A DNA stretch of 64,000 nucleotides, taken from assembly GCF_038396765.1 (NCBI RefSeq), contig NZ_CP150096.1, forward strand, positions 3,393,001 to 3,457,000, given 5' to 3'. The stretch is from Chitinophaga caseinilytica. Lineage in GTDB: Bacteria; Bacteroidota; Bacteroidia; Chitinophagales; Chitinophagaceae. The notes beneath the pieces are model-generated. The model was not told where the DNA came from, did not search any database, and saw only the letters and a program-made list of their open reading frames with translations. The translations under genes and the position numbers were made by a program. Of the stretch, positions 9,631 to 17,496 are shown one piece after another; position 1 is the stretch's first letter; each line of letters begins with the position of its first letter.

Positions 9631-10263
9631 ATGCGTACCTCCATCCTCCCGAAAAGAAATCCCGTGCATCGCAGTCATGGAACGCAAGCCCGAAAAGGCC
9701 TCGTGTTCATCCCCGATATGAGCGGGTTTACAGCGCTCGTTCGCAGTACGGACCTCATTACCGGACAAATCATCACCTGCGAGCTGCTGGCCGTTATCCT
9801 GCAGCACAACACCCTCGGGATGGAGATCGCGGAGATCGAAGGCGATGCCGTCTTTTTCTACAAATGGGATGCGATACCCGCTATGGAAGCACTGTACGCA
9901 CAGTTTGAAGCGATGAAAGCCGCGTTCGACGCCAAGCTCCGCGAACTGGAAGCACAGTTCGGGCTGCAGCTGGATCTGCACCTCAAAGCCATCGCACATT
10001 ACGGGGATATGACGGAATTCTCGGTTGGGGCATATCATAAACTGTACGGAGAAGTGGTGGTGGAAGCGCACCGCCTGCTGAAGAACAATGTGCCGGCACG
10101 GTCGTACCTGCTGGTGACGGATGCGCTGCAACCCTTGCAGACCGGGAGCCTCACCGCAGCCGGGCGCTCTAGCCAACTGTGCGAGCTGTACGGCGGACTG
10201 CGGGGCCTTTGCTTCACGTACATCCTTTTTAACAGGCGGCAACAAAAACGCCACTCAATTTGA
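9631..10263 (+). CDS. DUF2652 family protein
   Basis: This 210-aa protein without signal peptide has the DUF2652 pattern (FIPDMSGFTALV near residues 30-41, then IAEIEGDAVFFYK near 71-83). The fold is thought to resemble class III nucleotide cyclase domains: the D-SGFT and G-D-VFF motifs correspond to the metal-binding positions of adenylate/guanylate cyclases. No biochemical role is established to my knowledge. It sits between the SDR gene and an AraC regulator on the same strand. Confidence 0.85.
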   Translation: MRTSILPKRNPVHRSHGTQARKGLVFIPDMSGFTALVRSTDLITGQIITCELLAVILQHNTLGMEIAEIEGDAVFFYKWDAIPAMEALYAQFEAMKAAFDAKLRELEAQFGLQLDLHLKAIAHYGDMTEFSVGAYHKLYGEVVVEAHRLLKNNVPARSYLLVTDALQPLQTGSLTAAGRSSQLCELYGGLRGLCFTYILFNRRQQKRHSI

Positions 10264-10349
10264 TCCATTCACCATTCCCGAAGTTCCCATTGCGGCCGAT
10301 TATGCTTATTTTTATACAAGCGGCTGCGGCGGAGCGTAAAATTCAGCAC

Positions 10350-11162
10350 ATGGAATACCAGGCAAAATATATTACCGAAGATATCAAACTGTCTTGCTAT
10401 CAAGACAAATTCTTCAAGTCGGACATCCTGTTCGAGCACCACATGCTCATCTGGTTCATTTCCGGTGAAACGAAGATCGTGCAGTCGGAAGGGACGTACA
10501 TCTTCCAGCAGGGCGATATTTTCCTCATCCCGCGCAACCAGCTGGCTACGATCATCAATTATCCGAAAAACGGGCTTCCGCATCAAACGGTGGTCATGCA
10601 TCTCACCACGCCCTGGCTGCGGGATTTTTATGAAAGGCTCGGCGTGAAACCGAAGCCCGCGGCAGCGCAGAAGATCCGCCACTTCAGGGACCATCCGCTG
10701 CTGCAAAGCTGCCTGTCGTCACTGGTGCCGTATTTCGATATGCAGGAACTGCCGAAAGACATCGCCCATCTGAAAATCATGGAAGCCGTCACCATCCTGC
10801 GTTCCCTCGATCCGGAGATAGACGGCATGCTCGCCAGTTTTGAAGAACCGGGAAAAATCGACCTGACGGATTACATGGAGAAAAATTTCATGTTCAATAT
10901 GCCGCTGGAAAAATTCGGTTACCTTACGGGCCGGAGCCTCACTACTTTCAAGCGCGACTTCAAAAAAGCGTTCGACACTACGCCGCAGAAATGGCTCACG
11001 CAAAAGCGGCTGGAGCTGGCGCATTACCAGTTCGTGGAGAAAAAGAAGAAACCCATCGATGTCTGCTATGAAGTGGGATTCGAGAACCTGTCGCATTTTT
11101 CCTTCGCGTTCAAAAAACATTTCGGCTATGCGCCTACTTCGCTGCTGGCGGCCCGGGGGTAG
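10350..11162 (+). CDS. AraC family transcriptional regulator
   Basis: This 270-aa regulator has an N-terminal cupin-like sensor domain (TYIFQQGDIFLIPRNQLATI, about residues 45-70) and a C-terminal double helix-turn-helix of AraC type at about 170-270. Characteristic motifs are MPLEKFGYLTGRSLTTFKRDFKKAF and, in the second helix-turn-helix, VCYEVGFENLSHFSFAFKKHFG. The frame is open back to a TTG at 10260, but ATG 10350 gives the proper domain start. It may control the SDR/DUF2652 genes upstream, which is inference from position only. Confidence 0.92.
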   Translation: MEYQAKYITEDIKLSCYQDKFFKSDILFEHHMLIWFISGETKIVQSEGTYIFQQGDIFLIPRNQLATIINYPKNGLPHQTVVMHLTTPWLRDFYERLGVKPKPAAAQKIRHFRDHPLLQSCLSSLVPYFDMQELPKDIAHLKIMEAVTILRSLDPEIDGMLASFEEPGKIDLTDYMEKNFMFNMPLEKFGYLTGRSLTTFKRDFKKAFDTTPQKWLTQKRLELAHYQFVEKKKKPIDVCYEVGFENLSHFSFAFKKHFGYAPTSLLAARG

Positions 11163-11254
11163 GGGATTTTCCTTACATCATGTCAAACATTCACTCATCA
11201 AGTTGGGATTGCGAAATTGCAGGCGTATGGATATTATTGGATAAATACCGAGAT

Positions 11255-11698
11255 ATGAGATCAATACTGACCATTGCCATTTTATTCCTGAGCGTCGCCA
11301 CATTCGCGCAAAGCCCCGTGAAGTGGAGTTACGCTTCCAAAAAAGTGTCGGAAGGTACGTACGAAGTACGTATTTCGGCCAGCGTATCGAATCCCTGGCA
11401 CATCTACAGCCAGGCCAGCCCGGAAGATGCGGCCACGCCCACGAAGATCGTTTTCAAAAAGAGCCCGCTGCTTACCCTGCAGGGAACGGCGAAGGAAAAC
11501 GGGAAGATGATCAGCAAATTCGAGGAGTCTTTCGGAAAAACCGTGAAGTTTTATGAAGGCCAGGTGGAATTTGTGCAGATCGTGAAAGTGAAGGGAAAGG
11601 CGAAGACGAAAATTTCGGGCACCATTGAATACATGGTCTGCAACGATCATGAATGCCAGCCGGGAGAACCGGTCGATTTTTCGGTGGCGTTGAACTGA
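11255..11698 (+). CDS. Secreted DsbD-N-like (DsbC/thiol-disulfide interchange) domain protein
   Basis: This 147-aa exported protein has a signal peptide ending at TFAQS. The rest resembles the N-terminal immunoglobulin-like domain of DsbD: NPWHIYSQ near residues 47-53, and Cys129 and Cys134 in MVCNDHECQPG at the C-terminal strand, the position of the redox-active pair. It lacks the membrane and thioredoxin modules, so it may be a stand-alone periplasmic redox partner. ATG 11255 is chosen because it gives the signal peptide; an upstream in-frame start at 11180 does not. A strong terminator follows. Confidence 0.82.
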   Translation: MRSILTIAILFLSVATFAQSPVKWSYASKKVSEGTYEVRISASVSNPWHIYSQASPEDAATPTKIVFKKSPLLTLQGTAKENGKMISKFEESFGKTVKFYEGQVEFVQIVKVKGKAKTKISGTIEYMVCNDHECQPGEPVDFSVALN

Positions 11699-11701
11699 TA
11701 C

Positions 11702-11732
11702 AACGGCGGCTCACGGGCCGCCGTTTCTTTTT
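11702..11732 (+). terminator. Rho-independent terminator
   Basis: AACGGCGGC (11702-11710) pairs with GCCGCCGTT (11717-11725) around a 6-base loop and is followed by TCTTTTT. It closes the transcript of the DsbD-N-like gene. Confidence 0.88.
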
Positions 11733-11778
11733 AAGGGCGCGCGGTTGGCAAACGGGGTTTCCTTATCTTTAATGGATC

Positions 11779-12360
11779 ATGTACGAACAGATAGACCAAT
11801 TCGTAGACCGTTGCATCGCCCTCACACCGGAGGAGCGGGCGTATTTCCATTCACTCCTGAAGTTCAGAAGGGTACGGAAGCGGACGTATTTGCTGCAGGA
11901 AGGGGAGGTGTGCGATTTTGAAGCGTATATCGTGAAAGGGTGCATCCGTACGTACTATCTCAGCGACGATGGAACGGAAACCATTCTGACTTTCGCGATT
12001 GAAGACTGGTGGGTGAGCGACCTGTACAGTTTTACCGATCAGCAGCCTTCCAACATGTTCATCGAAGCGTTGGAGGATTGTGAAGTGCTGGTCATCGACC
12101 GGAAAAGCAAACGCGAGCTGTTCGAGAAAGTCCCCAAGTTCGAGATCCTGTTCCGGCTGCTGGTGCAGCGGGCCCTGTTCGCCCTGCAGCGCCGTTTCCA
12201 CAGTATGGTCTCGCAAACGGCGGAGCAACGCTATCTCGCTTTCCTGGAAAAATACCCCCAGGTGGCGCAACGCGTTCCGCAGAACCAGATCGCGCGGTAC
12301 CTGGGGGTATCGCCTGAATTCCTCAGTAAAGTGAGAAGCAGCCTGCAAAAGCGGAAATAA
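11779..12360 (+). CDS. Crp/Fnr family transcriptional regulator
   Basis: This 193-aa protein has a cyclic-nucleotide-binding-like beta-barrel (about residues 25-115, with KRTYLLQEGEVCDFEAYIVKG) and a short C-terminal helix-turn-helix (QNQIARYLGVSPEFLSKVR). Small Crp/Fnr proteins of this type are common in Bacteroidota, usually without experimentally known ligands; no Fe-S cysteine cluster is seen. A promoter-like pair, TTGG at 11745 and TATCTTTA at 11764, lies directly upstream and would give an almost leaderless mRNA. Its stop is four bases from the stop of the convergent hydrolase gene. Confidence 0.9.
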   Translation: MYEQIDQFVDRCIALTPEERAYFHSLLKFRRVRKRTYLLQEGEVCDFEAYIVKGCIRTYYLSDDGTETILTFAIEDWWVSDLYSFTDQQPSNMFIEALEDCEVLVIDRKSKRELFEKVPKFEILFRLLVQRALFALQRRFHSMVSQTAEQRYLAFLEKYPQVAQRVPQNQIARYLGVSPEFLSKVRSSLQKRK

Positions 12361-12364
12361 TGCC

Positions 12365-12982
12365 TTAGCTGAAGATCAGCGAATTGGCCAGTTTGATTTC
12401 GTCTCCGCTGATGGTATGCCCCATGTTGTCGTAAATCTTTTCCGTTACCGTAGCGCCCATCTCCCGCAAAATCGCCGTCGAGGCTTGCACTCTTTCCACC
12501 GGAACATGAAAGTCGGGGTTGGAGCTGCCGATGAATATGGGCGTTCCGCCAAAATTCCCGTTGTAATTACTTTTGTCGATCGTGTCGCCGATGAGGCCAC
12601 CCGTGAAGGCAACCGCCCCGCCATACCGTGCGGCGTTCCGCGCCAGGAATTCGAGCGTGAGGCAAGCGCCCTGCGAGAACCCGAGGAAATACGTGTTTTC
12701 CTGCGCAATACCCCGCCGTTCCAGGTGGTCGGTGATGTGTTTCAATTGATCGATGGCGGCCGATAACCAGGGCTCGTTTTGCGCCGGCGGCGCCAGGAAC
12801 GACTGCGGGTACCAGGTATTGTTCGTGGCCTGGGGCGCCAGCAGGGCAAAGTCTTTCACGGAAAGGTGCGCCGCCAGCGAAAGGATGTCTTCCGCAGATC
12901 CCCCTCTTCCATGTACCATGATCAATGCCTTCGTGGCTTCAGACAGCGGTTTCCCGGCCGTGACTATATTTTCGGTGTGCAT
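12365..12982 (-). CDS. MhqD-like phospholipase/carboxylesterase (alpha/beta hydrolase)
   Basis: This 205-aa cytosolic alpha/beta hydrolase has the oxyanion motif HGRGG (24-28), the nucleophile elbow GFSQG with Ser103, Asp157 in GSSNPDFHVPV and His189 in MGHT. Length and motifs match the phospholipase/carboxylesterase family that contains MhqD. It lies six bases downstream of an MhqO-like dioxygenase gene, the same gene pair that serves methylhydroquinone resistance in Bacillus. The likely role is hydrolysis of ring-cleavage products or esters during quinone detoxification; the substrate is inferred. Confidence 0.88.
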   Translation of the reverse strand: MHTENIVTAGKPLSEATKALIMVHGRGGSAEDILSLAAHLSVKDFALLAPQATNNTWYPQSFLAPPAQNEPWLSAAIDQLKHITDHLERRGIAQENTYFLGFSQGACLTLEFLARNAARYGGAVAFTGGLIGDTIDKSNYNGNFGGTPIFIGSSNPDFHVPVERVQASTAILREMGATVTEKIYDNMGHTISGDEIKLANSLIFS

Positions 12983-12988
12983 AGCTTT

Positions 12989-13924
12989 TTATTTTATGAC
13001 GGGCAGTTCCCTTTCGATGGCAGCCCGGTATTGTTCGTACTGTTTCGGGAGTTTCAGGTTGGTTCCGAGCTGATCGAGCGGCTCGTCTACCGTGAAACCC
13101 GGATTGTCTGTCGCGATCTCGAACAGCACGCCGCCCGGTTCCCGGAAATACAGCGAATAGAAATAATCCCGGTCGATCTGCGGCGTGATCTGCAATCCAC
13201 CGGCCAGCACTTTTTCCCGATATTCCATCTGGTCGGCGTTATTGGCGACCCTGAACGCTACGTGGTGGTTCGTACCGGCTGCCTGTTTGCCCGGCGCTCC
13301 GTCCGGCAGTTCCAGCAGGTCGATGGTCCCTGCATTGGCCACGGCATCGGTCACGAACCGGTAGCGGTTGCCTTCCTGCGACTGCAGGCGGTATCCGAAG
13401 ATATCTGTCAGGACTTTCGCCGTGGCGTCGATCTGTTTCAGCGATAAAGTGGTGCTGTGGAAGCCCTTCGTCGCCATATCCGCCTTTACTTCCGCCGTTT
13501 CCCAGGGAATGCGCGCATCTTCCGCGGCGGGGATCACCAGCTGGAGCTGAAGCCCGTCGGGATCGGTGAACGAAAGGCCCGTTTCACCGAAGCGCGGAGC
13601 GGTTTCGGAAAAGGCGACGTTGTGCCGGGAGAAACGTTCCTTCCAGGCGTCGAGGCTGCCGGAGGGCACGGCGTAAGCGATTTCGGTGGCCATGCCGGTG
13701 CCGCTTTTTCCCTGGCCGATGTTTTTCCAGGGGAAGAAGGTGAGTATGGTGCCGGGGGTGCCGTGCTCGTTGCCGTAATAAAAGTGATAGGTGCCGGGAT
13801 CGTCGAAATTCACGGTCTTTTTCACCATTCTCAATCCCAGGACTTTCGTATAGAAATCGTAGTTCTTTTGGGCATCGGCCGCAATGGCGGTGATGTGATG
13901 AAGGCCCAGTATCTGTTTTTCCAT
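12989..13924 (-). CDS. Ring-cleaving dioxygenase, MhqO-like (VOC superfamily)
   Basis: This 311-aa protein has two vicinal-oxygen-chelate modules. The N-terminal one starts with ILGLHHITAIA, whose His is a metal ligand, and contains the metal-site strand GTYHFYYG. The second begins near residue 150 with GFHSTTLSL, and its later metal strand GVLFEIATD supplies the Glu ligand. The family is annotated as ring-cleaving dioxygenase or glyoxalase-like, with MhqO and MhqA as characterised relatives acting on hydroquinones. It is third in a minus-strand cluster starting with pirin, another quinone-related metalloenzyme. Confidence 0.9.
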   Translation of the reverse strand: MEKQILGLHHITAIAADAQKNYDFYTKVLGLRMVKKTVNFDDPGTYHFYYGNEHGTPGTILTFFPWKNIGQGKSGTGMATEIAYAVPSGSLDAWKERFSRHNVAFSETAPRFGETGLSFTDPDGLQLQLVIPAAEDARIPWETAEVKADMATKGFHSTTLSLKQIDATAKVLTDIFGYRLQSQEGNRYRFVTDAVANAGTIDLLELPDGAPGKQAAGTNHHVAFRVANNADQMEYREKVLAGGLQITPQIDRDYFYSLYFREPGGVLFEIATDNPGFTVDEPLDQLGTNLKLPKQYEQYRAAIERELPVIK

Positions 13925-13934
13925 GATGGCAGGA

Positions 13935-14255
13935 TTAAAGGTTATTGTGATCGAGTGCTGCGCGGAGCTCGTTTTCGAGCAATCCGCTGCCGCCTCCGTA
14001 ATGTCTGATGATTTTTGTGGCCGGGTGATGGGCAGCTACCGCTTCGCGGAAGATGGCTTCGTCGGATGCGGAAACGCCCACGCAGAGGAGCACCGCGTTG
14101 AACGATGCAGCGCCGAGCCGGGCGAGCCCTTCTTCCCGCGACAGCGCGATCGTGCCGTTCCATCCTTCGTGACTGTTCAGCAGTCGTTCCACTACCTGCA
14201 TGATAGCGGTATCATATCCAACTGCCAGCAGGTGTAATTGTGCGTTATGGTCCAT
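13935..14255 (-). CDS. Small unknown protein, receiver-like
   Basis: This 106-aa cytosolic protein has no family I recognise with confidence. The alternation of strands and helices (LHLLAVGYDTAIMQVVERLL, then FNAVLLCVGVSASDEAIFREAV, then TKIIRHYGGGSGLLENELRAAL) resembles a CheY-like receiver, but the phosphoacceptor Asp and the acidic pocket are not in place. It lies 10 bases before the dioxygenase gene and 12 bases after pirin, so it is part of the cluster. Confidence 0.7.
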   Translation of the reverse strand: MDHNAQLHLLAVGYDTAIMQVVERLLNSHEGWNGTIALSREEGLARLGAASFNAVLLCVGVSASDEAIFREAVAAHHPATKIIRHYGGGSGLLENELRAALDHNNL

Positions 14256-14267
14256 GATGTTGGGGGA

Positions 14268-14984
14268 TTAATGTTGAAAATCCATGGGAACGTCCATGAT
14301 GAGCAATTGCGCGTCGGGGCTCAGCGCGCGGATATCGATCCCGGCGGTTTCCCAGATACCGAGCCCGTCTCGCGCGGCGAGTTCCTTCCCGTCGATGGAG
14401 AACCGGCCTTTCACCACGAACGCGTACATGCCATTTCCGGGTTTGCGGACATCGTAGCGATGGCTTGCCCCGTTTCGGAACGAACCGAAGCTGAACCAGG
14501 TATCACTGCGCACCGAAGCGGCGGTATCCGGGCCGATGAACGCATGCATCCGGTTTTTTTCGCCCGCCAGGGGCAAGGTGCCCAGCGCATAGCGGGGTGG
14601 TGTGTTCAGGTCTTCGGGGTAAACCCATATCTGGAGGAATTCCGCCGTTTCTTCGGTACTGTTGTTGTATTCGCTGTGGAAAAGCCCGCTCCCGGCGTGC
14701 ATCAGCTGGATGTCGCCCACGCCCGCTACGGCCGAGTTGCCGGCAGAATCGTCGTGTTTGAGGCTGCCTTTCAGCGGGATGCTGATAATCTCCATATTAT
14801 CGTGCGGGTGGCTGCCGAAGCCCTTGCCGCCGGGCAGCACATCGTCGTTGAGGACCCGCAGCGCGCCGAAGCCCATTCGCTTCGGGTTGTAATAACTGCC
14901 GAAACTGAAGGTTTTCTGACTGTCGAGCCAGTCGTGGCGGTCGTGGCCGCGGGTATCTGCTTTGTGATGGATGTATTGTGACAT
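14268..14984 (-). CDS. Pirin family protein
   Basis: This 238-aa bicupin is the first gene of the minus-strand cluster. The pirin metal ligands are intact: His59 and His61 in GSHPHDNMEI, His103 and Glu105 in LFHSEYN. Bacterial pirins such as YhhW have quercetin 2,3-dioxygenase activity; other members are redox sensors. Association with MhqO/MhqD-like genes points to metabolism of quinone or flavonoid-type electrophiles. The upstream region holds a 16-bp palindrome shared with the divergent EthD gene. Confidence 0.93.
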   Translation of the reverse strand: MSQYIHHKADTRGHDRHDWLDSQKTFSFGSYYNPKRMGFGALRVLNDDVLPGGKGFGSHPHDNMEIISIPLKGSLKHDDSAGNSAVAGVGDIQLMHAGSGLFHSEYNNSTEETAEFLQIWVYPEDLNTPPRYALGTLPLAGEKNRMHAFIGPDTAASVRSDTWFSFGSFRNGASHRYDVRKPGNGMYAFVVKGRFSIDGKELAARDGLGIWETAGIDIRALSPDAQLLIMDVPMDFQH

Positions 14985-15054
14985 TGCTTCCTTTTTACAT
15001 CACAAAGTTCCGTCGCGCTGCGTCCCCGGCCTATGAACCAGTTTAAGAAAGCGG

Positions 15055-15070
15055 CTTAATCTAGATTAAG
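15055..15070. promoter_or_regulatory. Perfect 16-bp palindrome, candidate operator
   Basis: CTTAATCTAGATTAAG is identical to its reverse complement. It is the only long perfect palindrome I noticed in this divergent intergenic region, about 70 bases from the pirin start and 124 from the EthD start. Weak -7-like words lie on either side: GAACTTTG on the minus strand at 15003-15010 and TAATTTG on the plus strand at 15112-15118. The palindrome is about 45 bases from each. A dimeric regulator controlling both directions is a reasonable inference. Confidence 0.5.
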
Positions 15071-15193
15071 ATTTTTTGGGGCGGGAAGGCATATTTTAGG
15101 GGAAAACCGGCTAATTTGACGGCTATTACCGGGAAACCGGTATTCCCCGCTTTGGGAAACCATCGTATCATCAATCCCCTAAAACGCACGTTC

Positions 15194-15631
15194 ATGAAAA
15201 TCTATCTGTTTCTGTTACCGGCGGCGATGTTGTTCAGTTGCCAGCAAAATAAACCGGCCCAGGTGCCGGAAACGGTAAAGGAGGAAGCCGGGCCCGCCGA
15301 TCTCCCCGAAACCCGGAAAGGCATGATCAAGGTAACGATCCTGTATCCCAACGGGGAAGGCATGCATTTCGATATGGACTATTACAAAACGAAACATATG
15401 CCGATGCTGCAACGGTTGATGGGCGATTCCCTGAAAGCCGTCAAAATCGACAAAGGCCTCGGTGGCCGGCCCGGCGAGCCGATCCCTTACCTGGCGATCG
15501 GGTACCTGTATTTCGAGCGGCTGTCGGCCTACGAAAGCACGTTTGGCCCCAACGCGAAGGAGATCCTGGCCGATATCCCGAAATATACCAACATCAAGCC
15601 GGTGGTCCAGGTGAGTGAAGTGCTGCAATAA
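15194..15631 (+). CDS. EthD domain lipoprotein
   Basis: This 145-aa protein has a lipoprotein signal with the cleavage Cys at residue 16 (AMLFSCQQ). The mature part is an EthD-type ferredoxin-like (dimeric alpha/beta barrel) domain: MIKVTILYPNG, then DYYKTKHMPMLQRLMGD and the KGLGG block. EthD domains are normally cytosolic and linked with degradation of ethers or aromatics and quinone-type compounds; anchoring as a lipoprotein is unusual. ATG 15194 is preferred over an upstream in-frame ATG at 15116 because it starts the signal peptide. Confidence 0.85.
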   Translation: MKIYLFLLPAAMLFSCQQNKPAQVPETVKEEAGPADLPETRKGMIKVTILYPNGEGMHFDMDYYKTKHMPMLQRLMGDSLKAVKIDKGLGGRPGEPIPYLAIGYLYFERLSAYESTFGPNAKEILADIPKYTNIKPVVQVSEVLQ

Positions 15632-15637
15632 AAACGG

Positions 15638-15667
15638 AAAAGCCGGTGAGCGATTACCGGCTTTTTT
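15638..15667 (+). terminator. Rho-independent terminator
   Basis: AAAAGCCGGT pairs with ACCGGCTTTT around an 8-base loop, followed by more T residues. It lies between the convergent EthD and amidohydrolase genes and probably acts in both directions. Confidence 0.88.
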
Positions 15668-15684
15668 ATTGGCGCAACGGGCGG

Positions 15685-17415
15685 CTATTTCGCCCGGTAC
15701 ACCGATTTTCCTTCCTTGAACGTCTCCATCACGCGGATGCTTCGGATGGCGAGGGGATCCACTTTCAAGGGGTTTTTATCGAGGATGATGATGTCTGCTT
15801 TCTTCCCCGTTTCCAGCGTGCCTTTTTCGTTTTCCTCGCCCCATTGCCACGCGGCGTTGATGGTAATGGCTTTCAGCGCTTCGTACGGACTAACCCGCTG
15901 TTCCGGCCCCAGGATCACGCCGGAGCGGGTTTTGCGGTTAACGGCCGCGTAAACCGCCGTCAGCAGATCGGGCGGGGTTACCGGCGCGTCGTGGTGTATC
16001 GTGAAGCGGATGCCGTGTTTCAGGCCATCTTGCAGTGGACTGATCCTTTCCGCCCTTTCCTTGCCCAATACGCTGTTCAGGTGCCAGTCGCCCCAGAGGT
16101 AGCAATGCGTCGGGAACCAGCTGGGCATAACGCCGATTTCCTTGAACCGCGGCACCTGGTCTGCGCGGCAAACCTGGCTGTGGATGAGCACGCAACGCAT
16201 GTCGGGTGTTAAAAGCCCTTCTTTTTTGAGGCTGTCCATCAGCGAAAGCCCTTCATCGATCGCCGCATCGCCATTGCAATGGATATGCGCCTGCATGCCG
16301 TGGGAAAAGATGTTTTTCAGGCCTTTGTAGGCCGCTTCGTGGGAGTAGATCGGGTGGCCTTTATACCCGGCCTGCTCGCCATCCGGTGGAACGAGGTAGG
16401 GCTGCGTGAGCCAGGCGGATTTGCCTTGCGGTGAACCGTCGAACGTCATTTTGATGGCGCCGATCTTCACGCGGCGATGATATTTGTTGTAATACGGTTT
16501 GAAATTCCCGAGGCTGTCGGCATTGGTATCGTAATCGGGCAGGATGATGTAATCGCCTTTCAGCAGCCCGCGATCGTTGGCGGCCATGAGCAGGCGGATG
16601 TTCTCGGGAACGGCGCGCCCGTCGCAGATCGTCGTTTCCCCGTTCGCAAACCATTCGTTCTCGGCGGCCTTCAGCAATGTAAATGTTTCCTCGGGCGAAG
16701 TAGGCGGCATCTTTCCCATGAGGAACATCAGTGCGTTGATGTTGGCGTTTTCCTCCATTTTTCCGGTCAGCCGTTTTGCCGATTTGTCTTTACCGATAAC
16801 GCCGCCGGAAGGATCGGGCGTGTCGTAACTGATTTGCATATCCTTCAGCAATACCGAATTCGCCACGCCCATATGCCCGGACGCATGCATGATGTACAGG
16901 GGATGATCGGTGGTAACGGCATCCAGTTCCTGCGCGGTAGGGTGGCGGTGTTCCTGCATGACGGCATCGTCGTACCCGTTACCGATGACGGGCGTTCCCG
17001 GCGGGATTTTGTTGGCGGCGATGTAATCTTTCAACGCTTTTTGCAGTTCGGGGATAGACATCACGGTGCCGTATGGCTGTGGCATGAGGTTGGCGGCAAC
17101 CGACAGCGTGGCGTACTGCGTCACGTGCCCATGTGCATCAATGAACGCCGGCATTAATACCTGTCCGTGCAGGTCGATCACGGAAGTGGAATCCCCTTTC
17201 GCCGCCAGCACTTCCGCTTTATTACCGGCCATGGATATCTTCCCGTCCTGAATGGCGATGGCTTCCACGTACGCTGCGCTGTCGCCCGCCATGGTGAGCA
17301 TATCGCCGTTCACGAAAATGATGTCGGGCCCTTTGGTTTTCGTGCCACAGGCCGTTGCGAAGGCGAAAAGCAGCACTAATAGCAACTGTACCGGGAAGGG
17401 GAATTTTGTTTGCAT
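15685..17415 (-). CDS. YtcJ-like amidohydrolase, lipoprotein
   Basis: This 576-aa metal-dependent hydrolase of the amidohydrolase superfamily (YtcJ-like, amidohydrolase_3) has a lipoprotein signal with Cys23 in FATACGTK, so it is probably anchored in the envelope. Metal ligands include His95 and His97 in DAHGHV, later IHCNGDAAID, and the Asp in HHDAPVTPP. The C-terminal GTLETGKKADIIILDKNPL strand is typical. ATG 17415 is taken as start; an in-frame ATG at 17457 would put 14 non-signal residues in front. The substrate is unknown; related proteins are often annotated as exported amidohydrolases. Confidence 0.9.
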   Translation of the reverse strand: MQTKFPFPVQLLLVLLFAFATACGTKTKGPDIIFVNGDMLTMAGDSAAYVEAIAIQDGKISMAGNKAEVLAAKGDSTSVIDLHGQVLMPAFIDAHGHVTQYATLSVAANLMPQPYGTVMSIPELQKALKDYIAANKIPPGTPVIGNGYDDAVMQEHRHPTAQELDAVTTDHPLYIMHASGHMGVANSVLLKDMQISYDTPDPSGGVIGKDKSAKRLTGKMEENANINALMFLMGKMPPTSPEETFTLLKAAENEWFANGETTICDGRAVPENIRLLMAANDRGLLKGDYIILPDYDTNADSLGNFKPYYNKYHRRVKIGAIKMTFDGSPQGKSAWLTQPYLVPPDGEQAGYKGHPIYSHEAAYKGLKNIFSHGMQAHIHCNGDAAIDEGLSLMDSLKKEGLLTPDMRCVLIHSQVCRADQVPRFKEIGVMPSWFPTHCYLWGDWHLNSVLGKERAERISPLQDGLKHGIRFTIHHDAPVTPPDLLTAVYAAVNRKTRSGVILGPEQRVSPYEALKAITINAAWQWGEENEKGTLETGKKADIIILDKNPLKVDPLAIRSIRVMETFKEGKSVYRAK

Positions 17416-17444
17416 GGTGCAGGACGGTTTACAGTTAAACAACA

Positions 17445-17473
17445 ACGCCGGCGCCATTGTTTGGCGCCGGCGT
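17445..17473 (-). terminator. Rho-independent terminator for the metalloprotease gene
   Basis: ACGCCGGCGCCA and TGGCGCCGGCGT form a perfect 12-bp stem with a 5-base loop. Read on the minus strand it is followed by TTGTTGTTT, directly after the stop of the 1196-aa protein gene. Confidence 0.82.
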
Positions 17474-17496
17474 ATTTTGTGGCCATGCGATGATGG

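Noticed and set aside
10260..10349. N-terminal extension of the AraC regulator from a TTG start
   Set aside because: The extra 30 residues are not AraC-like and overlap the DUF2652 stop; ATG 10350 gives the expected sensor domain start.
17427..17440. GTTTACAGTTAAAC upstream of the amidohydrolase gene, similar to the dyad at 31677 and to the word at 38728-38736
   Set aside because: The word at 38728 overlaps a stop codon of an unrelated gene, and three occurrences of a nine-base word are not enough to claim a regulon.
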